This document shows, piece by piece, positions 56,503-64,000 of a stretch of DNA of 64,000 bases. Within the stretch, counting starts at the first letter, position 1. Each line of letters starts with the position of its first letter. The notes beneath the pieces were generated by a model, which worked only from the letters and a program-made list of their open reading frames with translations, was not told where the DNA came from and did not search any database. The stretch is from positions 1 through 64,000 of the forward strand of contig NZ_BNBS01000014.1 in NCBI RefSeq assembly GCF_014656075.1. Reading direction: 5' to 3'. The DNA is from Streptomyces hydrogenans. GTDB taxonomy: Bacteria > Actinomycetota > Actinomycetes > Streptomycetales > Streptomycetaceae. The position numbers were made by a program, and so were the translations under genes.

Positions 56503-57146
56503 GAAGGGTCCTTTCCCTGGCGCGGCCCCCTCTGCCGAGGCGGTGCCGTGGAGCTGCGGAGCAAGAGGTGCCGTTGGTGAATGCCGGGCCGTACTGAGCG
56601 CTGATACGAGGCCGTGCAGTAGGTCGCGCCGAGTGGCGCGGTGACTGGCGGTGACTCTAAGCGCAGGTGGGGAGGGTCGGGGAGCGCCGAGGGAAGGATG
56701 TGACTGTCTTGTTATGCCGACGGCTCGAGCCGGGCTGAGAGGTCCGGGTAAATCCGGTCATAGCGCCCTGTAACACGGTGTTCACATAGTGAGAACGCGC
56801 AGTTCCGCTAAGGGGCTTGAGGGAATCTTGGTACTGACGGGGAACTTTGAGCACTCTCCGGATATCGGACAGGGCGCCCGAACTGAGCGGACGGATGTCA
56901 AGCCTCGGCCCCCGGCCGGCACCCCCGGGCGTCCATTACGGAGCGTGACGAATTCCGCCCGCAGGGGACCCTCGGAGGGGCTCTCGCGGACGGCTGGAAT
57001 CCACCACTTTCGAACGTACCTCCGAGGCCCGGGAGTTGGGAGGGGCTGGCGTGAAAACGACATACGGGGGCGGCAGTTGGGGCGCGCACGGTGACCACGG
57101 TCACGACGGACACCGCGGGCGGCCGTCGGCCCCGGCCCGGAAAACG
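56503..57146. other. 644-bp intergenic region upstream of livK
   Basis: No convincing gene is visible; the open frames on both strands have poor GC bias at the third codon position and no ribosome-binding sites. TAGAGT (minus strand, at about 56654-56659) is a possible -10 element for livK. Two small dyads lie near 56772-56792: AACACGGTGTT and TCACATAGTGA. The stretch 56690-56830 is noticeably less GC-rich than the rest of the window. Confidence 0.5.
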
Positions 57147-57186
57147 CCGAAGGGGGCGGTACGCCACCGCGTACCGCCCCCTTCGG
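57147..57186 (-). terminator. Terminator after the thioesterase gene
   Basis: CCGAAGGGGGCGGTACG / CGTACCGCCCCCTTCGG, a perfect 17-bp stem with a 6-nt loop, lies just after the stop codon on the minus strand. Confidence 0.85.
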
Positions 57187-57210
57187 GAGAACGGCCGAAC
57201 GCCCCCCGGA

Positions 57211-57714
57211 TCAGGCGCCGTCGATCCGCCCCGCCTCCGGCATCTCCACCGCCGCGAGGGGGCCGACCTCCCGCAGCATGCAGGTCAGCCGTGCCGAGCA
57301 GACCCGGCGCCCCTCCTCGTCGCTGATGACGATCTCGTACGTCGCCGTGGACCGGCCCCGGTGCACCGGGGTCGCCACGCCGGTCACCAGACCGCTGCGC
57401 GCCCCCCGGTGATGGGTGCAGTTCAGGTCCACGCCCACGGCGATCTTCGAGGAGCCGCCGTGCAGCATCGAGCCCACCGAGCCCAGGGTCTCCGCCAGCA
57501 CCGCCGAGGCGCCGCCGTGCAGCAGCCCGTACGGCTGGGTGTTGCCCTCCACCGGCATGGTGCCGACGACCCGCTCGGCCGACGCCTCCAGGATCTGGAC
57601 GCCCATCCGGTTCCCCAGGTGGCCGGCCGAGAAGAGGGCCGGCAGATCCACGCCGAGCGCGGCGTACTCGTCGATGACCTCCTGCGGGAACTTCACGTGC
57701 TGCTGCTCACCCAT
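57211..57714 (-). CDS. PaaI-type hotdog-fold thioesterase
   Basis: A 167-residue hotdog-fold acyl-CoA thioesterase of the PaaI/4HBT family. The core reads MPVEGNTQPYGLLHGGASAV, where N-x-Q-x-x-G-x-x-H-G-G is the family signature, followed by LAETLGSVGSM (acidic catalytic residue Glu) and VGVDLNCTHHRGARSGLVTG. The C-terminal strand TATYEIVISDEEGRRVCSAR completes the fold. It probably hydrolyses aryl- or medium-chain acyl-CoA. It lies 63 bp downstream of the YdeP-type oxidoreductase on the same strand; the two may be co-transcribed. Confidence 0.9.
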   Translation of the reverse strand: MGEQQHVKFPQEVIDEYAALGVDLPALFSAGHLGNRMGVQILEASAERVVGTMPVEGNTQPYGLLHGGASAVLAETLGSVGSMLHGGSSKIAVGVDLNCTHHRGARSGLVTGVATPVHRGRSTATYEIVISDEEGRRVCSARLTCMLREVGPLAAVEMPEAGRIDGA

Positions 57715-57777
57715 GGCCCGGCTCCGTTCGTCTTCGTACGGTTGATCGTCCCGCCGCCCGGCTTGCTGAGCAAGCGC

Positions 57778-60066
57778 TTAGGCGGACGGCTGCGGCGATT
57801 CTTCCAGACGCACGACGACGGACTTGCTCGCGGGGGTGTTGCTGATGTCGGCCGTCGACTCCAGCGGGACCAGCACGTTCGTCTCCGGGTAGTAGGCCGC
57901 CGCGCAGCCCCGGGCCGTCGGGTAGTGCACCACCCGGAAACCGGGCGCCCGCCGCTCGCTGCCGTCCGTCCACTCGCTCACCAGGTCCGCGTAGGACCCG
58001 TCGGCGAGCCCCAGCTCCGCCGCGTCCTCCGGGTGCACCATGACCACCCGGCGGCCGCCCCGGATGCCCCGGTAGCGGTCGTCCAGACCGTAGATCGTGG
58101 TGTTGTACTGGTCGTGCGAGCGCAGCGTCTGGAGGAGCAGCCGCCCCTTTGGCACCCGCGGGTACTCCACCGGCGCCGCCGTGAAGTTGGCCTTCCCGGT
58201 CTTCGTCGGGAAGCGGCGCTCGTCCCGCGGCGCGTGCGGCAGCGCGAAGCCCGCCGGGTCCGCCGCCAGCCGCGCGTTGAAGTCCTCGAAGCCGGGCACC
58301 ACACGGGCGATCCGGTCCCGCACCGCCGCGTAGTCCGCCTCGAAGTCCTCCCACGGCGTGGCCGACCCGGCGCCCAGCACCGCCCGCGCCATCCGGGCCA
58401 CGATCGCCGGCTCCGACAGCAGGTGCGGGCTCGCCGGCGGCAGGTTGCCCCGCGAGGCGTGCACCTGGCCCATCGAGTCCTCGACCGTCACGAACTGCCG
58501 TCCGCTCCGCTGCACGTCCTTGTCCGTGCGGCCCAGCGTCGGCAGGATCAGCGCCCGGGTGCCCGTCACCGCGTGCGAGCGGTTCAGCTTCGTCGACACG
58601 TGCACGGTCAGCCGCGCCCTGCGCATCGCCGCCTCGGTGACCTCGGTGTCCGGGGTCGCCCCGACGAAGTTCCCGCCCATCGCGAAGAAGACCTTCGCCT
58701 CGCCGTCCCGCAGCGCCTGGATGGAGCGCACCACGTCGAAGCCGTGGTGGCGCGGCGAGACGATCCCGAACTCCTTGTCCAGCGCGTCCAGGAAGGCCGG
58801 GGCCGGGCGCTCGAAGATGCCCATCGTCCGGTCGCCCTGCACGTTCGAATGCCCGCGCACCGGGCAGACGCCCGCACCCGGCCGCCCGATGTTCCCCCGC
58901 AGCAGCAGCAGGTTGACCACCTCGCGGATGGTCGGCACCGAGTGCTTGTGCTGGGTCAGGCCCATCGCCCAGCAGACGATCGTCCGCTCCGAGGCCAGCA
59001 CCATCTCCAGGGCCCGCTCGATCTCCGCCCGGGAGAGCCCGGTCGCCGCGAGGGTCTCCTCCCAGTCGGCCTCGGCGGCCGCCGCCCGGAACTCCTCGAA
59101 ACCGTGGGTGTGCTCCCGCACGAACTCCTCGTCGACCGCCCCCGGCGCGTCGAGGACCAGCTTGTTCAGCAGCCGGAAGAGGGCCTGGTCGCCGCCGATC
59201 CGGATCTGGAGGAAGAGGTCGGTGAGCGCCGCGCCCCGGAGCATGCCCCGCGGGGTCTGCGGGTTCTTGAACCGTTCCAGACCCGCCTCCGGCAGCGGGT
59301 TCACCGAGATGATCCGCGCCCCGGCCGCCTTCGCCCTCTCCAGCGCCGACAGCATCCGCGGATGGTTCGTGCCCGGGTTCTGCCCCGCCACGATGATCAG
59401 GTCCGCCCGGTGCAGGTCCTCCAGGGAGACGCTGCCCTTGCCGATGCCGATCGTCTCGGTCAGCGCCGAGCCCGAGGACTCGTGGCACATGTTCGAGCAG
59501 TCCGGCAGGTTGTTGGTGCCGAACTCGCGCGCGAAGAGCTGGAGCAGGAACGCGGCCTCGTTGCTGGTCCGGCCCGAGGTGTAGAAGAGCGCCTCGTCGG
59601 GGGAGTCCAGCGCGGTCAGCTCCTCCGCGAGGATCGCGAAGGCCCGCTCCCAGGTCACCGGCTCGTAGCGGTCCGCGCCCTCCGGCAGGTACACGGGCTC
59701 GGTGATCCGGCCCTGCTGCCCCAGCCAGTACCCGCTCCGCTCCGCCAGCTCCGCCACCGGGTGCGCGGCGAAGAACTCCGGCGTCACCCGCCGCAGCGTC
59801 GCCTCCTCGGCGACCGCCTTCGCGCCGTTCTCGCAGAACTCCGCGAGGTGCCGCTTGTCGCCCTCCGGCCAGGCGCAGCCGGGACAGTCGAAGCCGTCCT
59901 TCTGGTTGACCTTGAGCAGCGTCCGCGCGGTGCGCACGGTCCCCATCTGCTCCCGGGCGATCCGCAGGGTGTGCCCGATCGCGGGCAGTCCGGCGGCGGC
60001 GTGCTGCGGCGGCGTGACCTGCGGCGCGTCCTGGACCGGGTCGCCTGCCGGCGGCTTGCTGACCAT
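57778..60066 (-). CDS. FdhF/YdeP-type molybdopterin oxidoreductase
   Basis: A 762-residue member of the molybdopterin oxidoreductase superfamily, YdeP branch. The N-terminal iron-sulfur region reads GFDCPGCAWPEGD with further cysteine in AEFCENG. Molybdopterin-binding motifs are FYTSGRTSNEAAFLLQLFAR, NMCHESSGSALTETIGIGKG, IIVAGQNPGTNHPRM and LLLLRGNIGRPGAGVCPVRG, with HSNVQGDRTMG. The C-terminal molydop-binding domain includes DQYNTTIYGLDDRYRGIRGG. E. coli YdeP is linked to acid resistance; the true substrate is unknown. ATG 60066 has GGGAGAG upstream and is divergent from polA. Confidence 0.93.
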   Translation of the reverse strand: MVSKPPAGDPVQDAPQVTPPQHAAAGLPAIGHTLRIAREQMGTVRTARTLLKVNQKDGFDCPGCAWPEGDKRHLAEFCENGAKAVAEEATLRRVTPEFFAAHPVAELAERSGYWLGQQGRITEPVYLPEGADRYEPVTWERAFAILAEELTALDSPDEALFYTSGRTSNEAAFLLQLFAREFGTNNLPDCSNMCHESSGSALTETIGIGKGSVSLEDLHRADLIIVAGQNPGTNHPRMLSALERAKAAGARIISVNPLPEAGLERFKNPQTPRGMLRGAALTDLFLQIRIGGDQALFRLLNKLVLDAPGAVDEEFVREHTHGFEEFRAAAAEADWEETLAATGLSRAEIERALEMVLASERTIVCWAMGLTQHKHSVPTIREVVNLLLLRGNIGRPGAGVCPVRGHSNVQGDRTMGIFERPAPAFLDALDKEFGIVSPRHHGFDVVRSIQALRDGEAKVFFAMGGNFVGATPDTEVTEAAMRRARLTVHVSTKLNRSHAVTGTRALILPTLGRTDKDVQRSGRQFVTVEDSMGQVHASRGNLPPASPHLLSEPAIVARMARAVLGAGSATPWEDFEADYAAVRDRIARVVPGFEDFNARLAADPAGFALPHAPRDERRFPTKTGKANFTAAPVEYPRVPKGRLLLQTLRSHDQYNTTIYGLDDRYRGIRGGRRVVMVHPEDAAELGLADGSYADLVSEWTDGSERRAPGFRVVHYPTARGCAAAYYPETNVLVPLESTADISNTPASKSVVVRLEESPQPSA

Positions 60067-60188
60067 CGCGCTCTCCCTTGAGCGATCGACCTGTGGCGTA
60101 CGTCTCCGATCCTGTCACGCACCCCCGACGGCCCGGCACCCCGGCCGGTGTGGAGGGGATTGTCGGCGGTCCGTGGCAGGATCGTCCC

Positions 60189-62900
60189 GTGGCCGAGACA
60201 GCATCGAAGAACCCCGCAGACACCCGCCCCCGCCTGCTCCTCATGGACGGGCACTCGCTCGCGTACCGGGCGTTCTTCGCACTGCCCGCGGAGAACTTCA
60301 CCACCGTGACCGGGCAGCCGACGAACGCGATCTACGGCTTCGCGTCGATGCTGGCGAACACCCTGCGCGACGAGGCGCCCACGCACTTCGCCGTCGCCTT
60401 CGACGTGTCCCGCAAGACCTGGCGCTCGCAGGAGTTCCCCGAGTACAAGGCGAACCGTTCCAAGACCCCCGACGAGTTCAAGGGCCAGGTCGAGCTGATC
60501 GGCGAGCTCCTCGACGCCATGCACGCGCCGCGGTTCGCCGTCGACGGCTTCGAGGCCGACGACATCATCGCCACCCTGGCCACCCAGGCCGAGGCCGCGG
60601 GCTTCGAGGTCCTCATCGTCACCGGCGACCGGGACTCCTTCCAGCTGGTGTCCGAGCACACCACGGTGCTCTACCCCACCAAGGGCGTCTCCGAGCTGAC
60701 CCGCTTCACCCCGGAGAAGGTCCAGGAGAAGTACGGCCTCACGCCCAACCAGTACCCCGACTTCGCCGCCCTGCGCGGCGACCCGTCCGACAACCTCCCG
60801 GGGATCCCCGGCGTCGGCGAGAAGACCGCCGCCAAGTGGATCAACCAGTTCGGCTCCTTCGCCGAGCTGGTCGAGCGCGCCGACGAGGTCAAGGGCAAGG
60901 CCGGGCAGAACTTCCGGGACCACCTGGAGTCCGTCAAGCTCAACCGCGTCCTCACCGAGATGGTCCGGGACGTCGAGCTGCCGAGGACCGTCGCCGACCT
61001 GGCCCGCGAGCCGTACGACCGCAAGGCCGTCGCCCTGCTCCTCGACACCCTGGAGATCCGCAACCCCTCGCTGCGCGAGCGGCTCCTCGCCGTCGACCCC
61101 GGCTCCGCCGAGGAGGCCGAGCCGGCCCCCGCCCCCGGCGTCGAGCTCGACTTCACCGTCCTCGGCGCCGGCGAGCTCGCCCCCTGGCTGGCCGAGCACG
61201 GCACCGGGACCCTCGGCGTCGCCACCGTCGACAGCTGGGGCCTCGGCACCGGCAGCGTCTCCGAGATCGCCCTGGCCAGCCCCGGCGGCGAGGCCGCCTG
61301 GTTCGACCCCAGCGAGCTGGACGCGGCCGACGAGCAGGCGTGGGCCGCCTGGATCGCCGACCCGGAGCGCCCCAAGGTCCTGCACAACGCCAAGGGCGCG
61401 ATGCGGGTCTTCCCCGAGCACGGCTGGAGCGTCGCCGGCGTCGCCATGGACACCGCGCTCGCCGCCTACCTGGTCAAGCCCGGCCGCCGCTCCTTCGCCC
61501 TGGACGCGCTCTCCCTGGAGTACCTCGGCCGCGAGCTGGCGCCCGCCGCCGCCACCGAGGGCCAGCTCGCCTTCGGCGCCGAGGACCACGCCGAGGCCGA
61601 GGCCCTGATGACCCAGGCCCGCGCCGTCCTCGACCTCGGGGCCGCCTTCGAGTCCAAGCTCGACGAGGTCGGCGCCCGCGGCCTGCTGTACGACGTGGAG
61701 CTGCCCACCTCCGTCCTCCTGGCCCGCCTGGAGCGGCACGGCATCGCCGCCGACCGCGACCACCTGGAGGCGATGGAGCAGCAGTTCGCCGGGGCGGTGC
61801 AGCAGGCCGTCAAGGAGGCCCACGCCTCCGTCGGCCACGAGTTCAACCTCGGCTCGCCCAAGCAGCTCCAGGAGGTCTTCTTCGGCGAGCTGAACCTCCC
61901 GAAGACCAAGAAGACCAAGACCGGCTACACGACGGACGCCGACGCGCTCGCCTGGCTGGCCGGCCAGACCGAGCACGAGCTCCCGGTGATCATGCTCCGC
62001 CACCGCGAGCAGGCCCGGCTGCGCTCCACCGTCGAGGGCCTGATCAAGACCGTCGCCGCCGACGGCCGGATCCACACCACCTTCAGCCAGACCGTCGCCG
62101 CCACCGGCCGCCTCTCCTCCACCGACCCCAACCTGCAGAACGTGCCGGTGCGGACGGACGAGGGCCGCGCCATCCGGCACGGCTTCGTCGTCGGCGAGGG
62201 CTTCGAGTCCCTCATGACCGCCGACTACAGCCAGATCGAGCTGCGGGTCATGGCCCACCTCTCCGAGGACGCGGGCCTCATCGAGGCGTTCACCTCCGGC
62301 GAGGACCTGCACACCACCGTCGCCTCCCAGGTCTTCGGCGTCGAGCGGTCCGCCGTCGACGCCGAGATGCGCCGCAAGATCAAGGCCATGTCGTACGGCC
62401 TCGCCTACGGCCTCTCCGCCTTCGGCCTCTCCCAGCAGCTGAACATCGACCCGGGCGAGGCCCGCGGCCTGATGGACACCTACTTCGAGCGCTTCGGCGG
62501 GGTGCGGGACTACCTGCGCCGGGTCGTCGACGAGGCCCGCGCCACCGGCTACACCGAGACCATGCTCGGCCGCCGCCGCTACCTGCCGGACCTCAACAGC
62601 GACAACCGCCAGCGCCGCGAGGCCGCCGAGCGGATGGCGCTCAACGCCCCGATCCAGGGCACCGCCGCCGACATCGTCAAGGTCGCGATGCTCAACGTCG
62701 ACCAGGCCCTCACCGAGGCCGGCCTCGCCTCCCGGATGCTCCTCCAGGTCCACGACGAAATCGTCCTGGAGATCGCCCCCGGCGAGCGCGAGCGGGTCGA
62801 GGCCCTGGTCCGCGCGCAGATGTCGGCCGCCGCCGACCTCCGCGCCCCGCTCGACGTCTCCGTCGGCGTCGGCCCGGACTGGGACTCGGCCGCGCACTGA
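60189..62900 (+). CDS. polA: DNA polymerase I PolA
   Basis: A 903-residue DNA repair and Okazaki-fragment polymerase. The N-terminal 5'-3' nuclease (about 1-300) shows LLLMDGHSLAYRAFFALP, FEADDIIATLATQAE, VTGDRDSFQLV and LPGIPGVGEKTAAKW. A degenerate 3'-5' exonuclease-like domain follows (about 320-490) without clear exonuclease aspartates, as usual in actinobacteria. The polymerase has motif A with Asp679 (MTADYSQIELRVMAHL), motif B RRKIKAMSYGLAYG and motif C VHDEIVLE with Asp856. Tyr736 replaces the Phe762 of E. coli, a change that allows dideoxynucleotide use. The GTG at 60189 gives VAETASKNPADTRP. Confidence 0.97.
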   Translation: MAETASKNPADTRPRLLLMDGHSLAYRAFFALPAENFTTVTGQPTNAIYGFASMLANTLRDEAPTHFAVAFDVSRKTWRSQEFPEYKANRSKTPDEFKGQVELIGELLDAMHAPRFAVDGFEADDIIATLATQAEAAGFEVLIVTGDRDSFQLVSEHTTVLYPTKGVSELTRFTPEKVQEKYGLTPNQYPDFAALRGDPSDNLPGIPGVGEKTAAKWINQFGSFAELVERADEVKGKAGQNFRDHLESVKLNRVLTEMVRDVELPRTVADLAREPYDRKAVALLLDTLEIRNPSLRERLLAVDPGSAEEAEPAPAPGVELDFTVLGAGELAPWLAEHGTGTLGVATVDSWGLGTGSVSEIALASPGGEAAWFDPSELDAADEQAWAAWIADPERPKVLHNAKGAMRVFPEHGWSVAGVAMDTALAAYLVKPGRRSFALDALSLEYLGRELAPAAATEGQLAFGAEDHAEAEALMTQARAVLDLGAAFESKLDEVGARGLLYDVELPTSVLLARLERHGIAADRDHLEAMEQQFAGAVQQAVKEAHASVGHEFNLGSPKQLQEVFFGELNLPKTKKTKTGYTTDADALAWLAGQTEHELPVIMLRHREQARLRSTVEGLIKTVAADGRIHTTFSQTVAATGRLSSTDPNLQNVPVRTDEGRAIRHGFVVGEGFESLMTADYSQIELRVMAHLSEDAGLIEAFTSGEDLHTTVASQVFGVERSAVDAEMRRKIKAMSYGLAYGLSAFGLSQQLNIDPGEARGLMDTYFERFGGVRDYLRRVVDEARATGYTETMLGRRRYLPDLNSDNRQRREAAERMALNAPIQGTAADIVKVAMLNVDQALTEAGLASRMLLQVHDEIVLEIAPGERERVEALVRAQMSAAADLRAPLDVSVGVGPDWDSAAH

Positions 62901-62914
62901 CCCGGCACCGCCCA

Positions 62915-62952
62915 CCGGTGGCCGCACCCCCGCCCGGGGGTGCGGCCACCGG
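62915..62952 (+). terminator. Terminator after polA
   Basis: CCGGTGGCCGCACCCCC / GGGGGTGCGGCCACCGG, a perfect 17-bp stem with a 4-nt loop, 14 bp after the stop. Confidence 0.9.
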
Positions 62953-63015
62953 CGTGTGCGCCAAGTGGCGCACTCCCGGGGGCTGCGCGGCGGGAGCGCT
63001 CCCGGGACCGGGGGC

Positions 63016-63683
63016 GTGATCACGACCCGCCGCTCCCGGCCGCGCGTCCGGGTGCTGCTCGACGTCCTGCTCGGCGCGCCCACCGTCCAGCCCGCCGAGA
63101 CCCGACGGGCGCCCGCCCCCTGCGCCTCGCCCCGGGAGCCCTCTCTCGCCGCCGCCCTCTCCCGGGACCTCGCCGCCGCGCTCGACGGACGGGAGAGCAC
63201 GGTCGCCGTCGCCGTCCGCCACCCCGTTCGGGGCCTGCGCTGCGAGCTGGACGACAGCCGCCTCTACGGCTCCGCCGCCGCGCTCTGGCAGGGCCTCTCC
63301 CGCGACCGCCTCGACCGCGTGCTGCGCGAGGCCGGCTCGCCCTGCTCGCCGCCGTCTCCCGCCGCCCCCGGGCCCTCGCCCTGATGGGCCGGGTCGTCGC
63401 GAGCCAGGCGTGGGGCGTCACCGCCGGCGCGCCCCGCACGGTGGGGGTCCGCCTCGAGAACGGCCGGCTGCCCCGCGCCACCCACGGCCGCCGCGGGCAC
63501 AGCGTCGGCATCGTCCGCGGTACGGGCTCCGCCGCCGTGGCCACCGACTTCCGGATGGCGCTGCTCAGCCACGACAACACCTCCATGGGCTACGGGGGCG
63601 ACACCCTGGAGGGCGTCGACCTCGCCGTCCACCGCCGTCTCTCCGGAGCGCCCCCGCCCGAGGCCGGACCCCGGCGGCGGAGA
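63016..63683 (+). pseudogene. Degraded serine hydrolase (beta-lactamase-like), frameshifted and internally deleted
   Basis: A GTG start at 63016 opens a frame reading LAAALSRDLAAALDGREST, VAVAVRHPVRGLRCELDD, SRLYGSAAALWQGLSRD and RLDRVLREAG. Near 63330 the match moves to another frame, which continues ALALMGRVVASQAWGVTAG, VRLENGRLPRATHGRRGHSV and LLSHDNTSMGYGGDTLEGVD. This order resembles Streptomyces class A beta-lactamase-like serine hydrolases. The first frame stops at 63382-63384. Compared with intact relatives, the section carrying the SxxK catalytic serine and lysine is missing after RLYGS. Coordinates of the 3' end are approximate because it collides with the convergent membrane gene. 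It is therefore called a pseudogene, from remembered family patterns only. Confidence 0.65.
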
Positions 63684-64000
63684 TCAGCGAACGCCCGGAC
63701 GGGAGCGCGCCGCACGGCCGTCCGCCCCCTCCTCCGCCGCCTCCGGAGCGGGGACCGGCTCCAGGGACCGGCTCCGCCCCCGGCCCCCTTCCCGCTCTCG
63801 CAGCCGCGCGGCCGTCCCGTACAGCAGCAGCCCCACGACGAGCCCCGCGCCCGCCCCGAAACAGGCGGTCGGGATGATGTCGAGCGGGGTCTCGATCCGG
63901 TCCCAGCCCCAGTACGCCGCCCAGCGCAGCACCCGGTGCGCGACCCCCGCCACCACGCACGCCCCGATCAGCGCCGCCGGCGCCCGCCGCTCCCGCCGCC
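63684..64000 (-). CDS. Membrane protein, partial (start beyond the right edge)
   Basis: At least 104 residues of an open frame that continues past the window end without a stop, so the true start lies outside; an internal GTG at 63956 is a less likely start because a hydrophobic stretch runs across it. Visible are two membrane helices, PAALIGACVVAGVAHRVLRW and LDIIPTACFGAGAGLVVGLL, joined by WAAYWGWDRIETP, then a basic hydrophilic C-terminal tail. I do not recognise the family. The gene is convergent with the pseudogene downstream of polA. Confidence 0.6.
   Translation of the reverse strand, partial: RRERRAPAALIGACVVAGVAHRVLRWAAYWGWDRIETPLDIIPTACFGAGAGLVVGLLLYGTAARLREREGGRGRSRSLEPVPAPEAAEEGADGRAARSRPGVR

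Noticed and set aside
56782-57094. Small open frames on both strands upstream of livK (about 95-100 codons)
   Set aside because: Third codon positions are only about two-thirds G or C, against about 90 percent in real genes here; they include TTA and AGA codons and have no ribosome-binding site.

Overview
The window is chromosomal DNA from a high-GC actinomycete, almost certainly a Streptomyces. Codon third positions are nearly all G or C, there are many GTG starts and translationally coupled ATGA/GTGA stop-start overlaps, and the gene content and order (hisI-trpE, trpC-trpM-trpB-trpA, lgt, gltBD, a pyruvate kinase, an ANTAR regulator, a liv transporter, polA) resemble the conserved Streptomyces core as I know it. 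No rRNA, CRISPR array, transposase, phage genes or large PKS/NRPS genes were seen. All names come from reading the translated sequence; no database search was run.

Layout. 1-9.8 kb: a TIGR03085-type protein, hisI and the tryptophan genes (trpE, then trpC, trpM, trpB, trpA) interleaved with small membrane proteins, then a membrane-anchored DsbA-like protein and lgt. Between trpM and trpB lies a 217-bp nested palindrome made of two inverted copies of a repeat. 9.9-18.1 kb: a seven-gene, translationally coupled minus-strand operon with four divergent ADP-ribosylglycohydrolase (DraG/ARH) paralogues, a ribokinase-family kinase, a CaiB-type CoA transferase and a CitE-type CoA lyase. This is the most system-like part of the window. 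18.4-25.7 kb: a VIT1/CCC1 metal transporter and gltBD, with a well-spaced candidate GlnR box upstream of gltB.

25.8-38.4 kb: mostly accessory single genes: a luciferase-like monooxygenase divergent from a PadR regulator and vWA gene, VOC and PNPOx-like proteins, a KstR2-like TetR regulator, a Tat-exported phosphatase, an ankyrin/HEAT protein, a methyltransferase, an HEXXH protein with a zinc ribbon, a secreted trypsin very like S. griseus trypsin, and a GH35 beta-galactosidase divergent from an AraC regulator. 38.4-47.9 kb: chorismate mutase, asparaginase, aminopeptidase N, a two-gene siderophore-like cassette (PLP decarboxylase plus amine N-hydroxylase) without its usual partners, a Tat-exported 5'-nucleotidase and a SIMPL protein.

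48-64 kb: pyruvate kinase preceded by a 27-bp dyad, a 73-nt tRNA with a CAA anticodon but a short variable loop, the PdtaR-type regulator, a five-gene branched-chain amino acid ABC transporter (livF-G-M-H-K), a thioesterase, a YdeP-type molybdopterin oxidoreductase, polA, a decayed serine-hydrolase pseudogene, and a membrane protein that runs off the right edge. Rho-independent-type hairpins follow most transcription units.
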